Positions 41,925-51,940 of a stretch of DNA of 64,000 nt are shown piece by piece. Each line of letters starts with the position of its first letter. The first letter of the stretch is position 1. Under the pieces are notes generated by a model. That model ran no database searches, was not told where the DNA came from, and saw only the letters and a program-made list of their open reading frames with translations. The position numbers were made by a program, and so were the translations under genes. The stretch covers positions 1 to 64,000 of the forward strand of contig JAILCC010000005.1 of the NCBI GenBank assembly GCA_024680555.1, in the 5' to 3' direction. This stretch comes from a bacterium. Its GTDB lineage: Bacteria > Cyanobacteriota > Vampirovibrionia > Gastranaerophilales > JAILCC01.

Positions 41925-44900
41925 TTATTCTTCTTCCCTTAGTCTGTATTCGATTTCGTAATTTTTGATGTAGTTGGTTTCTTCGTCTGTTAAGCCATAG
42001 AGTTTGCAGACTATATCATCAATTTGTCTTATATAATCAAATGATTTAACTATTTTGTATTCTTTGAATGTTGCAACATTATATGATTTTGCCTCATGTG
42101 TAATTGCGTTTTTGTCTATATCTTCTAAATATTGCTCATAAATATTCTCTAATTCTTGAATGTCATTATCTGTAAGTTTAGGTATTGGGAAATTTTTGAT
42201 TTCATAATCCTTAATATGCAAGCCGTCGGTATAAATTTGTAAGAAATACCAAAATAATGTACTGCTTAAAATACAACCAATGCTTGAATACAATTTTTCA
42301 TCAAGACATATTGGGGTTTCTTGTGTTGAACCTGTTGAATGATTTGTAATAACGTTAAAGTATCTGCCACCTGTTGTTCTATAGTAAACAGGTTTACCGT
42401 TTTCGCTGCAATATGCTTCTAATGGTCTATTGCTGAAAACTTTTTCCAATATTTTAAGGTCAGTATCCTCTGATATTTTAGCATATCTGCCTTTTAATTT
42501 ATATTGATTTGAATTTATAAATTTTAATTGTTTCAGCATTTCATCAGGATTATCAGTTTTTCTTTTTCTTTGTAATTTCGTAGTTTCAATAAAATTACAT
42601 TTTTCATTATTTGTTTGAGTTCCATATAGTTCTAAAATTGATACTCTTAATCCTGCACTATCAAATATTTGTGTTGGTCTATTACTATATGAGGAGATTT
42701 TAATTTTATTACAAGTTGTTTCCATTAAATCTTGTATAGGAACACACGCATCACTTGATGTTATAGACATTGGCACAATGTAAAATAAATTTGCATTTTG
42801 TTTAGTAAATTGCAACCCACGTTCAATAAATAATGTATAAGTATCAAGAGAACCTTTTTGAACATGGGGTATTGATTTCGCTGATTTGTAACTGCCTTTA
42901 AAATGTTTCTTTTCTTCATCTGATAATGAAACTCCGTATGGTGGATTGCCGATAATCAAATCAAACCCATTAAATACACCATTTTCATCAAGCAATTCCG
43001 GAAATTCTAGCATCCATTCCATAGAATTGGCAAACACACTTTGTGTAGCTACATTTTCAAATATTTTTAATTGACGAGTTGGGAAAATCTTGTTTTTAAT
43101 TGTTTTTATCTGTTCTTTTAATTCAGATTTTGAAATTTTACTTTCTGTATTTTTATATTCTGCAACAAGATTTTTGTATTCTTTTATGCTCTTTGCTTCG
43201 GCAGTTCTGCCGTCAAGTGTTTCTAATGCACAATGTCCTACTTTTACATCATAAGCAGAAACAAGTGAGTTACCACATTTGATATTTATATCAATGTTTG
43301 GTAATATCTGCATTTCATCAGTATTGCCGATATAATATGTGTTTTTCAAAAGTTCTATCCATAAACGCAAACAACATATTTGTACAGAGTTTGGGTTAAT
43401 ATCAACACCGAACAGACAGTTTTCTATAATCTTGCGTTTTTCATCAAATATTGCTTTTTGTACGGCTAATGATTCTTGATTATTGCGTTTATATTCAAAT
43501 TGAGTTTCTCCGTCTTGCTCATATATAACAAGCGAATCATTTTGTATTTCTACTTTATTGCGAACAGGCAACAATCCTAATTCACTTTTCAGGGCAACAA
43601 TATAATTCAAAACTGATACCAAAAAGTGTCCTGAACCGACAGCAGGGTCGCAAATTTTTAGACTGTCTATAATTTCGTTATAAAAATCTCTGCGTTCTTT
43701 AATATGTACATCATAAGAAATTAAATGTTTTAAATCTTCAATAGTAGTACATGGTGCTTTTTCTTCGCTAAAAGCTTTGTTGAATTTCTGCAAAACAATG
43801 TTATTTATTGAAGTTTCTGCCATGTATTCGGTTATATATGCAGGTGTGAAGAATGAACCGTCTTTATAGCCGTTCAGTTTTTCAAATATCAAACCTAATA
43901 CAGAAGAATTGATTATGTCTTTTTTATCATCATTTTCAGTTATGTTTGAACTAAAACTGTATGCTTCAAGAAAATCAAGCAAATATTTCAGTAATGTCGG
44001 ATTCTGCGGATAATTTTTGACTTTGGATAAAATACTGCCTTTGCATAAAGGTAAAGTTATTTCGCTATCAAGGTTTGAAATATTACCGTATTTGGATTCA
44101 AGTTCTGACCTTTCAAAAAGTGAACTGTTTAAGTATGGTATTTCGTGTTCATCTCTTTGGGCTAACGGCTTGCCTAAAACATTGAAAAATAATCTGTTTA
44201 ATTTAGCAAAAGTCGGTATTTTTTCAAAATTTAAAAAAGCATAAGTTTTGTTATTGTCGTTAAAAGAAATTAACTGACTTTCAAACAGTTTCAAGAATAA
44301 CAAACGGTTTAACCATACAATAATAAGATTGATAACATCATCAAATCTGTTACAGCTCAAATCATAAGAAATTCTATCCCTCAATGTACCTTTTGTGTCA
44401 GAAGCTACGATTTTCTTTTGGTTTTTACCTTCTTCTTTCAAACCTAAAATATACAATAACTCGTTATAGAATTTGGAATTTAATTCGTTAGAATCTTTTG
44501 GTGAGTATTCTCTCAACAAGAACTCCGGATGTAATGCTTTGTACAAATATTTTAGTTGTCTTAAATCGTTATCGTTTAATGAATTGTTTAAAATCTTTGA
44601 TTTGTATTGAATTAAATTAAACTCAGCATAATCAAACTGAATATCTTTTTCTTTTATCTTTGCTCCTATTTGGTCGTAAAGAGTCCTTGTGTCTGTATAA
44701 GCAACTTGATTATTCCTGAACTGCAAACATATTTTTTCTAAATCCTTATTGCAGAATTGTTTTGGATTGAAGAAAAATAAGTGTTCGGTATCTGTAATAA
44801 CAACATTTTTAATGTTGTAACTAATTTCTTTACTGTCTTGATTGTAAAAATACCAAATAGCCTCTTGCAAAGCTTTTTTATTTACATCTTCATTATCTGC

Positions 44901-45197
44901 TTGTAGCATTTCAGCTTTATTATTAGGAGATTTAAATTCAAAAATAACTTCTTTTTTATTATTGTTAATTATTGCTAAATCAATATTTTCAATAGGAGTT
45001 GTTATATAATCGTCTAATATATGGATTTGAAAAGCATTTTTTAAAGGTTCTTCTTTTGTTGTATCAATAGTATCAAGTTTTACAAACAAATCGCGCAATT
45101 TCTTCAAAAATATATTAAAATCTTTTTCGTCAATATTTTTGCTTTTGTATGCTTTATTATAAGAACCTAGAAAATTATATAGAGTTTGTTTATTCAT
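41925..45197 (-). CDS. Type IIG restriction-modification enzyme (Eco57I-like)
   Basis: 1090 residues, single-chain restriction and N6-adenine methylation. The N-terminal PD-(D/E)xK nuclease shows IDLAIINNNKKEVIFEFKSP near residue 80. A helical connector leads to the gamma-class methylase: KICDPAVGSGHFLVSVLN near residue 520 binds SAM and DLIIGNPPYGVSL near 750 is the catalytic NPPY. The C-terminal third (TGGRYFNVITNHSTGSTQ, ILSSTLFWYFLQIYTDGLHI, NFPIP) is a TaqI-like specificity domain. It modifies and cuts at its own target; the site cannot be predicted. It sits between a tRNA-Met repeat and an integrase remnant. The frame is intact. Confidence 0.9.
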   Translation of the reverse strand: MNKQTLYNFLGSYNKAYKSKNIDEKDFNIFLKKLRDLFVKLDTIDTTKEEPLKNAFQIHILDDYITTPIENIDLAIINNNKKEVIFEFKSPNNKAEMLQADNEDVNKKALQEAIWYFYNQDSKEISYNIKNVVITDTEHLFFFNPKQFCNKDLEKICLQFRNNQVAYTDTRTLYDQIGAKIKEKDIQFDYAEFNLIQYKSKILNNSLNDNDLRQLKYLYKALHPEFLLREYSPKDSNELNSKFYNELLYILGLKEEGKNQKKIVASDTKGTLRDRISYDLSCNRFDDVINLIIVWLNRLLFLKLFESQLISFNDNNKTYAFLNFEKIPTFAKLNRLFFNVLGKPLAQRDEHEIPYLNSSLFERSELESKYGNISNLDSEITLPLCKGSILSKVKNYPQNPTLLKYLLDFLEAYSFSSNITENDDKKDIINSSVLGLIFEKLNGYKDGSFFTPAYITEYMAETSINNIVLQKFNKAFSEEKAPCTTIEDLKHLISYDVHIKERRDFYNEIIDSLKICDPAVGSGHFLVSVLNYIVALKSELGLLPVRNKVEIQNDSLVIYEQDGETQFEYKRNNQESLAVQKAIFDEKRKIIENCLFGVDINPNSVQICCLRLWIELLKNTYYIGNTDEMQILPNIDINIKCGNSLVSAYDVKVGHCALETLDGRTAEAKSIKEYKNLVAEYKNTESKISKSELKEQIKTIKNKIFPTRQLKIFENVATQSVFANSMEWMLEFPELLDENGVFNGFDLIIGNPPYGVSLSDEEKKHFKGSYKSAKSIPHVQKGSLDTYTLFIERGLQFTKQNANLFYIVPMSITSSDACVPIQDLMETTCNKIKISSYSNRPTQIFDSAGLRVSILELYGTQTNNEKCNFIETTKLQRKRKTDNPDEMLKQLKFINSNQYKLKGRYAKISEDTDLKILEKVFSNRPLEAYCSENGKPVYYRTTGGRYFNVITNHSTGSTQETPICLDEKLYSSIGCILSSTLFWYFLQIYTDGLHIKDYEIKNFPIPKLTDNDIQELENIYEQYLEDIDKNAITHEAKSYNVATFKEYKIVKSFDYIRQIDDIVCKLYGLTDEETNYIKNYEIEYRLREEE

Positions 45198-45250
45198 TTA
45201 TCACCCCATAATGCAATAATATCATAAAATTTTATTTAGATATAGATTTT

Positions 45251-45281
45251 GAATGATACATAATTATATTTTGTATCATTC
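45251..45281. promoter_or_regulatory. Palindrome upstream of the type IIG gene (possible operator)
   Basis: GAATGATACA and TGTATCATTC are perfect 10-bp arms around an 11-bp centre, 54 bp upstream of the restriction gene start. A second inverted repeat, AATAATACT...AGTATTATT, lies at about 45360-45400. Either could bind the WYL protein or another regulator. Confidence 0.45.
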
Positions 45282-45418
45282 GTAAAATTACCCTTTTTAT
45301 TTATCATGATTATATTTGAATTACATCTGATAATATCCTTAAAATCCTTATGTACATTGAATAATACTTAATTTATAATATTAATATATTTAGTATTATT
45401 GAATTTGAGGTATTTTTT

Positions 45419-45499
45419 ATGGAATTTGTTCAACCAATCAGAGAAAAAAAGAAAATTGAAACTATCAAAAAACTACTTAAACAACAGAAATTAAGAGAT
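45419..45499 (+). pseudogene. Tyrosine recombinase (integrase) N-terminal remnant
   Basis: The ATG at 45419 opens MEFVQPIREKKKIETIKKLL followed by KQQKLRDYCLFV, matching the conserved N terminus of XerC-like integrases (MEFV.PIRDKKKIE..K..LK..NLRDYLLF). After about 27-33 codons homology ends, and the sequence becomes the antisense of the bioG remnant; a stop follows at 45563. The catalytic Arg-His-Tyr part is absent. A GAGG ribosome-binding site remains. It marks the edge of the island with the type IIG enzyme. Confidence 0.65.
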
Positions 45500-46126
45500 T
45501 ACTGTCTGTTCGTAGTTGTTTATTCTGAAAAAGAGACTGTGTCTGGTATTTTTGATTATGTGTAATCGGTTTTTGTAAAATTCTTTTTGTTTTGAAACAT
45601 CAAAAATCTTGTCGTCTTCTCCAAAATAAGCTAAATCATAAATATCTTTAATCTTTGATTTTTGAGTTTGATAAAGTGTCTTTAGGCTTTAAAACTCCGC
45701 TAGGCAGCTGTTTATCGTTCTTTTGGAATGATGAAAATTTTTCCATTCGTCATCCGTTTTAACCAAATAATTTTTTGCAAAATCATCTGCAGTTTCGGCG
45801 GTTACGCTGCATAAAACTTTCTGAATAGATTTTGACAGTCCTAAATTTTCATCAAAAAGAAAAGGGTTGCCGCTAAGGGCGATTTTTTTATTTATTTTAA
45901 AATTAAAATCCGTGACGGAAGCCGCAAAAACACCTGCCAAAAAGGCTAATAGGTTGATTTCTTTATACTTATCAAAATTAAAATCAAAATCTAAATTTTC
46001 ATAATCATAAAACAATAAAACATCGGAAGATGCTTGCAGATGTTCAAATTCGTATTCATCGCACCCCCAAACGGTGAAAAATATTATGAGATTATCAGAA
46101 TGGTTGTTAATTAAATGTTTTTGCAT
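45491..46126 (-). pseudogene. bioG: bioG-like pimeloyl-ACP esterase, interrupted by a stop
   Basis: The 145-aa open part resembles DUF452/BioG: NLIIFFTVWGCDEYEFEHLQ, VLLFYDYENLDFDFNFDKY and KIALSGNPFLFDENLGLSKS. After TAA at 45689-45691 the same frame continues with SLKTLYQTQKSKIKDIYDLA, YFGEDDKIFDVSKQKEFYKN and TRHSLFFR, the BioG C terminus with acid and histidine, to a stop at 45491; the whole is 211 codons, the family's length. The nucleophile motif expected as FSMGV reads FLAGV, so serine is replaced by leucine (a TCG-to-TTG change would do). Both lesions imply loss of pimeloyl-ACP methyl ester hydrolysis in biotin synthesis. It lies 10 bp after the gene at 46137. Confidence 0.75.
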
Positions 46127-46136
46127 GAAATTCCTC

Positions 46137-47201
46137 TTAATCTTTTCGGCTGCTATATTTGCTCAGAGGAATAAAATCAAACCGTTCATATTGTTCAAAT
46201 ACCTTTTTCCTTTTTTTGTATGCTTCTTTTGTTACGTTATCCCATTCGTTTTCACTGCCGTATGATAAAAAATACGGATTTTTGGGATTTGCGTAGCCGT
46301 CATATTTGAAATTCACTTGAGGAAATAATTCCGTTGAGTTTTCAACAATAATAGAAACCCTTACACCGCTTTCATTTGCGCCGCCGGAGTATTCATTGCA
46401 AATAAAAGTATTATCGCAAACAAAGTATCTGTTTCTGCTTCCGCCGCTTATTACGTGCTGCGGTTTGCGATTGACCATTGTGTAAATGTCATAAATTATA
46501 CCTTTCCAATCGCCTTGGGCAATTTCGCCTATTAAAAGCTCTTCTATGCCGTCGCCATTTGCGTCATAGTATGTATAACCAATAGTATTTAAGGGGTTTT
46601 TGCCCGAAGCGGCAATGACGTTATACATATAACTCATATTTTCTTCTTCTAATTTGTTTGAATCCCATTTTTCTTTGATTGCAGTTATATGTTTTTCTAA
46701 GATATCCTTATACAAATCTTCGCCTTTCATTCCTTGGTTTTTAAAATATTTTGCGCCTCTAACCCCTTGGATATCAACTTTTTTGCCAAAATCATAAAGC
46801 ACTTTGTAAGAATTCGGTGCGGTGGGGCTTTTTGTGTAGTCATGTTGCACATCTGTGGGGTATTTTAGGACAATATCGTATAGATTGCCCCATCTGTCGG
46901 TAAGTTCGCCGATTTTTGTGCCGCCGGGGAGTTCAGCGTGTTCGGAGGGTTCTTTGTATGCTTTTATTCCGAATGCAAAACCGCCAAAACCTGCTTTTTT
47001 AGAGTCTTTGTGATAAACGGAAATGCGGTCTTTTTTCTTTTTTATTTCAAAAGTTCCTTTCATTTCAGCAGGCAAAGTTATGGAAAAAAGACGATTTTTA
47101 ATAACGATATCTCCTGACGAAGAGATTTCTCTTGCTCTTACGGATGATGAATTTGCCCAAAATGCTGAAAAAATAAAAAGTAATAAAAGAAACTTTTTCA
47201 T
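46137..47201 (-). CDS. Secreted protein of unknown function, 354 aa
   Basis: A signal peptide (KKFLLLLFIFSAFWANSSSV) leads to a soluble protein with no recognised family. Around residue 40-90 is a beta-rich domain starting NRLFSITLPAEMKGTF; around 220 is YYDANGDGIEELLIGEIAQG, an FG-GAP/EF-hand-like calcium-binding loop common in repeat lipoproteins that report on a measured value. It lies 20 bp after the VanX-like gene and 10 bp before the bioG remnant, so all three share a transcript. Probable location is the periplasm. Confidence 0.7.
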   Translation of the reverse strand: MKKFLLLLFIFSAFWANSSSVRAREISSSGDIVIKNRLFSITLPAEMKGTFEIKKKKDRISVYHKDSKKAGFGGFAFGIKAYKEPSEHAELPGGTKIGELTDRWGNLYDIVLKYPTDVQHDYTKSPTAPNSYKVLYDFGKKVDIQGVRGAKYFKNQGMKGEDLYKDILEKHITAIKEKWDSNKLEEENMSYMYNVIAASGKNPLNTIGYTYYDANGDGIEELLIGEIAQGDWKGIIYDIYTMVNRKPQHVISGGSRNRYFVCDNTFICNEYSGGANESGVRVSIIVENSTELFPQVNFKYDGYANPKNPYFLSYGSENEWDNVTKEAYKKRKKVFEQYERFDFIPLSKYSSRKD

Positions 47202-47221
47202 AAAACCCCCTGCAACCTTGT

Positions 47222-47899
47222 CTACTCTACATCAAAATCAAAGTACGTATCAGTATAGGGTTCGTTTTTCAATGTAAAATGCCACCATTCGGAGTCAATT
47301 CCCTTAAATCCTGCTTTTACCATTGCGTTGTGTAATATTTTTCTGTTTTTCTTTTGTGCTCTGGTGAGTTTTTTGTAATTCGGGTGAGAAATTTCGCTGA
47401 ACAAATCAAAAGTTCCGCCCATATCAACAAAAGAACCGTCTTTTTTGATTATAGTTAAATCAATTGTGCTTCCTCTGGTGTGTCCCGATTTTTCCGCAAT
47501 ATAGTTGCCTGCAAGCAAGTCAGATTTTTGTAATTTCGGGTAAAAAGATTTATCTCCTTCGTCATTAGGATTGTTTATCCATTCTACAAAGTTTGTAACG
47601 GCTTTTTGCGGTCTGTAAGTGTCCCATATCAATAATCTGTAACCTTGTTTTCTTAAATCTTCTGCGGCAACAGACAGAGCTTTCAGGGCTTCTTTAGTCA
47701 TATATGCAACGGGAGCATTGTACCCTTTTATTCGATTGCCGGTGAAGTTGTTGGCAGAATAATAGCGGATATCATAAGCGGCATCATAAATTACGCTAGA
47801 AACAGGAGCAAAATCGCTTTTGTCGCAAGATATTTGGTCTGCCAAAGATACTTGAACAAAGCTAAAAAATATGAATAGCAATAAAAATATTTTTTTCAT
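47222..47899 (-). CDS. D-alanyl-D-alanine dipeptidase, VanX/DdpX family
   Basis: 225 residues with a signal peptide (KKIFLLLFIFFSFVQVSLA). The M15D zinc site is complete: SGHTRGSTIDLTI gives the first His and Asp ligands, SEWWHFTL gives the catalytic Glu and last His, and YRLLIWDTYRP holds the arginine that binds the substrate. VanX-type enzymes cleave free D-Ala-D-Ala. With a signal peptide and no vanA/vanH nearby it most likely recycles wall dipeptide as DdpX does, rather than conferring vancomycin resistance. It heads a transcript with the genes at 46137 and 45491. Confidence 0.92.
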   Translation of the reverse strand: MKKIFLLLFIFFSFVQVSLADQISCDKSDFAPVSSVIYDAAYDIRYYSANNFTGNRIKGYNAPVAYMTKEALKALSVAAEDLRKQGYRLLIWDTYRPQKAVTNFVEWINNPNDEGDKSFYPKLQKSDLLAGNYIAEKSGHTRGSTIDLTIIKKDGSFVDMGGTFDLFSEISHPNYKKLTRAQKKNRKILHNAMVKAGFKGIDSEWWHFTLKNEPYTDTYFDFDVE

Positions 47900-48037
47900 A
47901 ACTCTCCTTCCGATGGCGACAGTACTCTTTTATTTTGGTTTTATTATAGCACATAGTACAAAAAGAAAAGAAACGCTTGTTAGAATAGCAAATTTGTTTT
48001 TCTCTCCACTTTATATAAAAAACAGTGCGGAGGAAAA

Positions 48038-48373
48038 ATGAAAATACAAAAAATTTCTAATCAAAGTTTTGGAGTAGCAATTCTTTCTGATAAAATACAA
48101 AATACTATGGACAGAGAAAGGGCGACAATAGGGCATTTCTGGGGTGTTTTTTCTCCGCAGTATGATTATCTTTATCAAATGCAGCAGCAAATAGATGATT
48201 TGCATGCTGATGGGGTTTTAGGCTTGCGTGAAAAAAAGGACTCTTTTTCTTTATTGTTATTAAGGCGTAACGATTTCTCCCCCGTAACGAAAACATATAC
48301 GAAGAAGAAATTGTCAACTAAATTGATTTTAGACTTTTTGAAAAGCTTTGAAAGCGCTGCCAAATGGAGGTAA
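48038..48373 (+). CDS. Hypothetical protein with N-terminal MKIxxxxxxSFG tag
   Basis: 111 residues starting MKIQKISNQSFGVAILSDKI. GGAGG precedes the ATG. The protein is charged and probably helical, with no membrane segment. The N-terminal pattern resembles several other short proteins in this window (37387, 38012, 61103, 63046). No family is recognised. It is convergent with clpB. Confidence 0.6.
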   Translation: MKIQKISNQSFGVAILSDKIQNTMDRERATIGHFWGVFSPQYDYLYQMQQQIDDLHADGVLGLREKKDSFSLLLLRRNDFSPVTKTYTKKKLSTKLILDFLKSFESAAKWR

Positions 48374-48381
48374 TAGGACTT

Positions 48382-50982
48382 TTATTGCTTTAGAAATACG
48401 ATTTTTCCGTCTTTCAGGTCAATTTTTATTGTTTTTGCTCCTGCAAATCTGCCCTCCAGTATGAGTTTTGCAAGCGGGTTTTCTATCATTTGGCGGATAA
48501 CTCTTTTGAGCGGTCTTGCGCCGAATGCAGGCTCGTATCCTTCTTGTGCCAAAAATGCTTTTGCTTCCGGAGTGATTTCAAAAGAGAGTTCTTGTTCTTT
48601 CAATAAATCATCGAGGTGTTTGAGTTGTATATCGACGATTTTTTCAAGTTGTTTTTGAGAAAGTCCGTCAAAGAATACGATTTCATCTATTCTGTTCAAA
48701 AATTCCGGTCGGAAATTTCCTCGTAAAATTTCAAGAACTTCTTTTTTGGTTTCTTCTTTATTTTTGCCGTTTTCGCCTGTCATACTGTCAAGAATTAGGC
48801 TGCTGCCTATGTTGCTGGTCATAATAATAACGGTATTTTTGAAATCAACGGTTTTTCCTTTTGAATCCGTCAATCTTCCGTCATCAAGAAGCTGTAGCAT
48901 TATGTTGAATACGTCGGGGTGTGCTTTTTCAATTTCATCAAAAAGAACAACACTATAAGGTTTTCTTCTGACGGCTTCGGTCAATTGACCGCCTTCTTCG
49001 TAACCCACATATCCCGGAGGTGCACCTACAAGTCTTGATACGGCAAATTTTTCCATATATTCAGACATATCTATACGAATAAGTGCGTCCTCGTCATTGA
49101 ACAAAAATTCGGCGAGAGATTTTGCAAGTTCGGTTTTACCTACGCCTGTAGGACCTAAGAAAATGAATGAACCGACAGGACGCCGAGGGTCGTTTAATCC
49201 CGCTCTTGCACGCCTTATTGAGTCAGAAATAACATCAACGGCTTCTTCTTGTCCTACTACTCTGTTGTGCAAAAAGTCTTCCATTTTAAGCAGTTTTTGT
49301 TTTTCGCTTTCCATAAGTTTTGTGACAGGAATTTTTGTCCATTTGGAAATAACTTCCGCAATGTCATCTTCGGTTATTTCTTCTTTTAAGAGCTTTTTGT
49401 TTTCTCCCCCTTTAGCGTTTTCCGCTTCATGGAGTTTCTTGTTTAGCTCGGTCAGTTTTCCATATTTCAGTTCCGCCGCTTTAGCCAAGTCGGCTTCTCT
49501 TTCGGCTTTTTCAATAAGGACTTTTGTTCTTTCAATTTCGTCCTTAATGGATGAAACATTGGAAATTGAGCTCTTTTCTTTATCCCATTGGGTTTTTATT
49601 CCGTCGATTTGGGTTTGAAGATTATTTATTTCTATGTTCAATTTATCAACTTTGATTTTTGATTCTTCATCGTCCTCTTTTTTGAGAGCTTCTCTTTCAA
49701 TTTCGAGTTGAATTTTTTGTCTTACGAGATTATCCAACTCTTCTGGCATGCTGTCTATTTCTATTCTCAAAGAAGATGCTGCTTCATCAATAAGGTCGAT
49801 AGCTTTGTCCGGCAAAAATCTGTCGGAGATGTATCTGTCGGAAAGTTTTGCCGCAGCAATAAGCGCAGAGTCTTTTATCGTTACTCCGTGGTGAACTTCG
49901 TAGCGTTCTTTTAGTCCTCTAAGAATGCTTATGGTGTCTTCAACGGTAGGCTCTTCAATCAAAACAGGTTGAAAACGACGTTCCAAAGCGGGATCTTTTT
50001 CAATATATTTTCTGTATTCCGTGAGGGTGGTTGCGCCGATGCAGCGAAGTTCGCCTCTTGCAAGCATTGGCTTCAAGAGGTTTCCGGCATCCATAGAGCC
50101 TTCGCCACCGCCTGCGCCAACCATTGTGTGAAGTTCATCTATGAATAGTATTATTTGTCCGTCCGAACCTTTAACCTCTTTCAGAACAGATTTCAGCCGT
50201 TCTTCAAATTCACCTTTATATTTTGCTCCCGCAATCAATGCACCCAAGTCCAACGATACAAGAATATCGTTTTTAAGGTTTTCGGGAACATCGCCCCGAA
50301 CTATTCTGAGGGCAAGAGCCTCTGCAATAGCGGTTTTGCCGACTCCGGGTTCACCGATAAGAACAGGGTTGTTTTTTGTTTTTCTGTTTAAAACCTGTAT
50401 AACACGACGAATTTCTTCGTCACGCCCGATTACCGGATCAAGTTTCCCTTCTCTTGCCAGCTTTGTTAAATCTGTCGAATATTTTTCAAGCACTTTATAA
50501 TTATTTTCTGCATCTTGTCTGTCCACGGTTGCTTTCCCCCTTATCTTTTTCAAGGTATTTAAAATTTTTGATTCCGTAATATTGTGTTTGTTCAGAATGT
50601 TTGAAGTAACGCTATTTTGCTTCTTGCTCATTGCGAGGAAAAAATGCTCTAAACTGATAAAGCTATCTTTCATTGTTTCGGCAATTTGGACGGCATTATC
50701 GTAAAGTTCATTAAATTCCCCCGACGGATAAAAATTGTTGTTATCCTGTCCGTAAGAAAGTTTTGGCAGGTTGCCGAGTTCTTTTTGAACGTCTTCCAAA
50801 AGGTTTTGAGCATTAACGTTTAATTCTTTTAGGATATCATGAATAACCGTTTCACCATCTTCCAAAGAAGCGCATAAAAGATGAAGCGGTGTAATTTGGC
50901 TGTTTTGATATCTTTTTGTAATGTTTTGAGCCTCAATAATGCAATTTTGCGCCTGAAGCGTGAGCTTATTAAAATCTATCAT
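48382..50982 (-). CDS. clpB: ATP-dependent disaggregase ClpB
   Basis: 866 residues, normal length. Order: N-terminal double-repeat domain (1-145), AAA1 with GEPGVGKTA near residue 210, the long M-domain coiled coil (about 410-530), AAA2 with GPTGVGKTE near 605 and [13 protein letters not shown], and the C-terminal D2-small domain. With DnaK (encoded at 59084) it pulls proteins from aggregates through the hexamer pore. No CIRCE element is seen upstream. The [10 protein letters not shown] pore loop of AAA1 and GYVGYEEGG of AAA2 are intact. Confidence 0.97.
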   Translation of the reverse strand: MIDFNKLTLQAQNCIIEAQNITKRYQNSQITPLHLLCASLEDGETVIHDILKELNVNAQNLLEDVQKELGNLPKLSYGQDNNNFYPSGEFNELYDNAVQIAETMKDSFISLEHFFLAMSKKQNSVTSNILNKHNITESKILNTLKKIRGKATVDRQDAENNYKVLEKYSTDLTKLAREGKLDPVIGRDEEIRRVIQVLNRKTKNNPVLIGEPGVGKTAIAEALALRIVRGDVPENLKNDILVSLDLGALIAGAKYKGEFEERLKSVLKEVKGSDGQIILFIDELHTMVGAGGGEGSMDAGNLLKPMLARGELRCIGATTLTEYRKYIEKDPALERRFQPVLIEEPTVEDTISILRGLKERYEVHHGVTIKDSALIAAAKLSDRYISDRFLPDKAIDLIDEAASSLRIEIDSMPEELDNLVRQKIQLEIEREALKKEDDEESKIKVDKLNIEINNLQTQIDGIKTQWDKEKSSISNVSSIKDEIERTKVLIEKAEREADLAKAAELKYGKLTELNKKLHEAENAKGGENKKLLKEEITEDDIAEVISKWTKIPVTKLMESEKQKLLKMEDFLHNRVVGQEEAVDVISDSIRRARAGLNDPRRPVGSFIFLGPTGVGKTELAKSLAEFLFNDEDALIRIDMSEYMEKFAVSRLVGAPPGYVGYEEGGQLTEAVRRKPYSVVLFDEIEKAHPDVFNIMLQLLDDGRLTDSKGKTVDFKNTVIIMTSNIGSSLILDSMTGENGKNKEETKKEVLEILRGNFRPEFLNRIDEIVFFDGLSQKQLEKIVDIQLKHLDDLLKEQELSFEITPEAKAFLAQEGYEPAFGARPLKRVIRQMIENPLAKLILEGRFAGAKTIKIDLKDGKIVFLKQ

Positions 50983-51078
50983 GGGTTTTGTCCTTATCTA
51001 CTCTATATTTTTATTTTAATGCTCTTTTTTGTTTTTTCCAGAAAAGTTAATGTTTATTTAACAAAGCAGAGAAGAAAG

Positions 51079-51753
51079 TCAATTTACGTTTGAGGCTTTT
51101 CTTATAAATTCTTTTGCTTCGTTTATCGGTACGGCAAAGCCAATGCCTATATTTGATTTATTATTGTCTGGATTATATATTGATTGATTTATGCCGATAA
51201 CTTCGGCTCTGCTATTGACGAGAGGCCCTCCCGAGCTGCCGGGGTTTATGGCTGCATCTGTTTGAATTTTGTTTCTTTCTTTATCAAGGCGGCTTACGAT
51301 ACCGGTTGTCAATGTGTTATTGAAGCCGAAAGGGTTTCCTATGGCGAGAACTTTTTGCCCGACCTTTACTTCGGTTGAATTTCCCAAAGCAATCGGCTTT
51401 AATGGTTTTGGGGTGCTTATTTTTATTAAAGCAAGGTCGTTTCCTCCTTTCAGTGTCCCGACAACAACCCCTTTTTGCTCTGTGCCATCATAGAGTTTTA
51501 TTTTTATATCTTTTACCCCGTCAATGACGTGTCTGCTTGTTAAAATCAAGCCGCTGGTGCTTATTATGCAGCCGGTGCCGCTTGAGTATTCGTCCTCTGT
51601 GATTTTTCCGTCGATAGCTACGATACTCTGGTTTATTTTTTCGTAAACGGAAATATTGACCAGTTCATCCTGTTCAAAGTTTTGCGCAAAAGCATTTTGC
51701 CCCATAAAAAATAAAAAAGAAAATAACAAAGTGCCAAAAAATTTTTTAATCAT
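51079..51753 (-). CDS. Secreted trypsin-like serine protease (HtrA-type without PDZ)
   Basis: 224 residues. After a signal peptide (KKFFGTLLFSFLFFMGQNAF) comes a chymotrypsin-fold protease: His in LTSRHVIDGV, Asp in GGNDLALIKI and Ser in NPGSSGGPLVN. HtrA/DegP enzymes usually add one or two PDZ domains; here the chain stops after the protease, so it may cleave without PDZ-gated substrate selection. Expected location is the periplasm, in envelope stress or processing. Unlike DegP it lacks an obvious LA loop. Confidence 0.88.
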   Translation of the reverse strand: MIKKFFGTLLFSFLFFMGQNAFAQNFEQDELVNISVYEKINQSIVAIDGKITEDEYSSGTGCIISTSGLILTSRHVIDGVKDIKIKLYDGTEQKGVVVGTLKGGNDLALIKISTPKPLKPIALGNSTEVKVGQKVLAIGNPFGFNNTLTTGIVSRLDKERNKIQTDAAINPGSSGGPLVNSRAEVIGINQSIYNPDNNKSNIGIGFAVPINEAKEFIRKASNVN

Positions 51754-51940
51754 ACCACTCTCCTTGTTGACCTTGATTTTAAATTTAAAATACCGAGGAT
51801 TGTTTTTTATCGGTTGACAGGGGAAATATAGGGGGGCTATTTACAAAAATTTTTGAGTCAGATAAAATGTAATAAAGATAACTAATGGTCAAAGTCCTTT
51901 TAAAAGAAGGCTTTTACCCAAAGAAGAAAGAGGTGCTAAA

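Noticed and set aside
47222..47899. Vancomycin resistance determinant
   Set aside because: VanX-like enzyme alone, with a signal peptide and no vanH/vanA/vanRS nearby; dipeptide recycling is more likely.
49097..49618. 173-codon open frame opposite clpB
   Set aside because: Serine-rich antisense shadow of a conserved gene; no family features.
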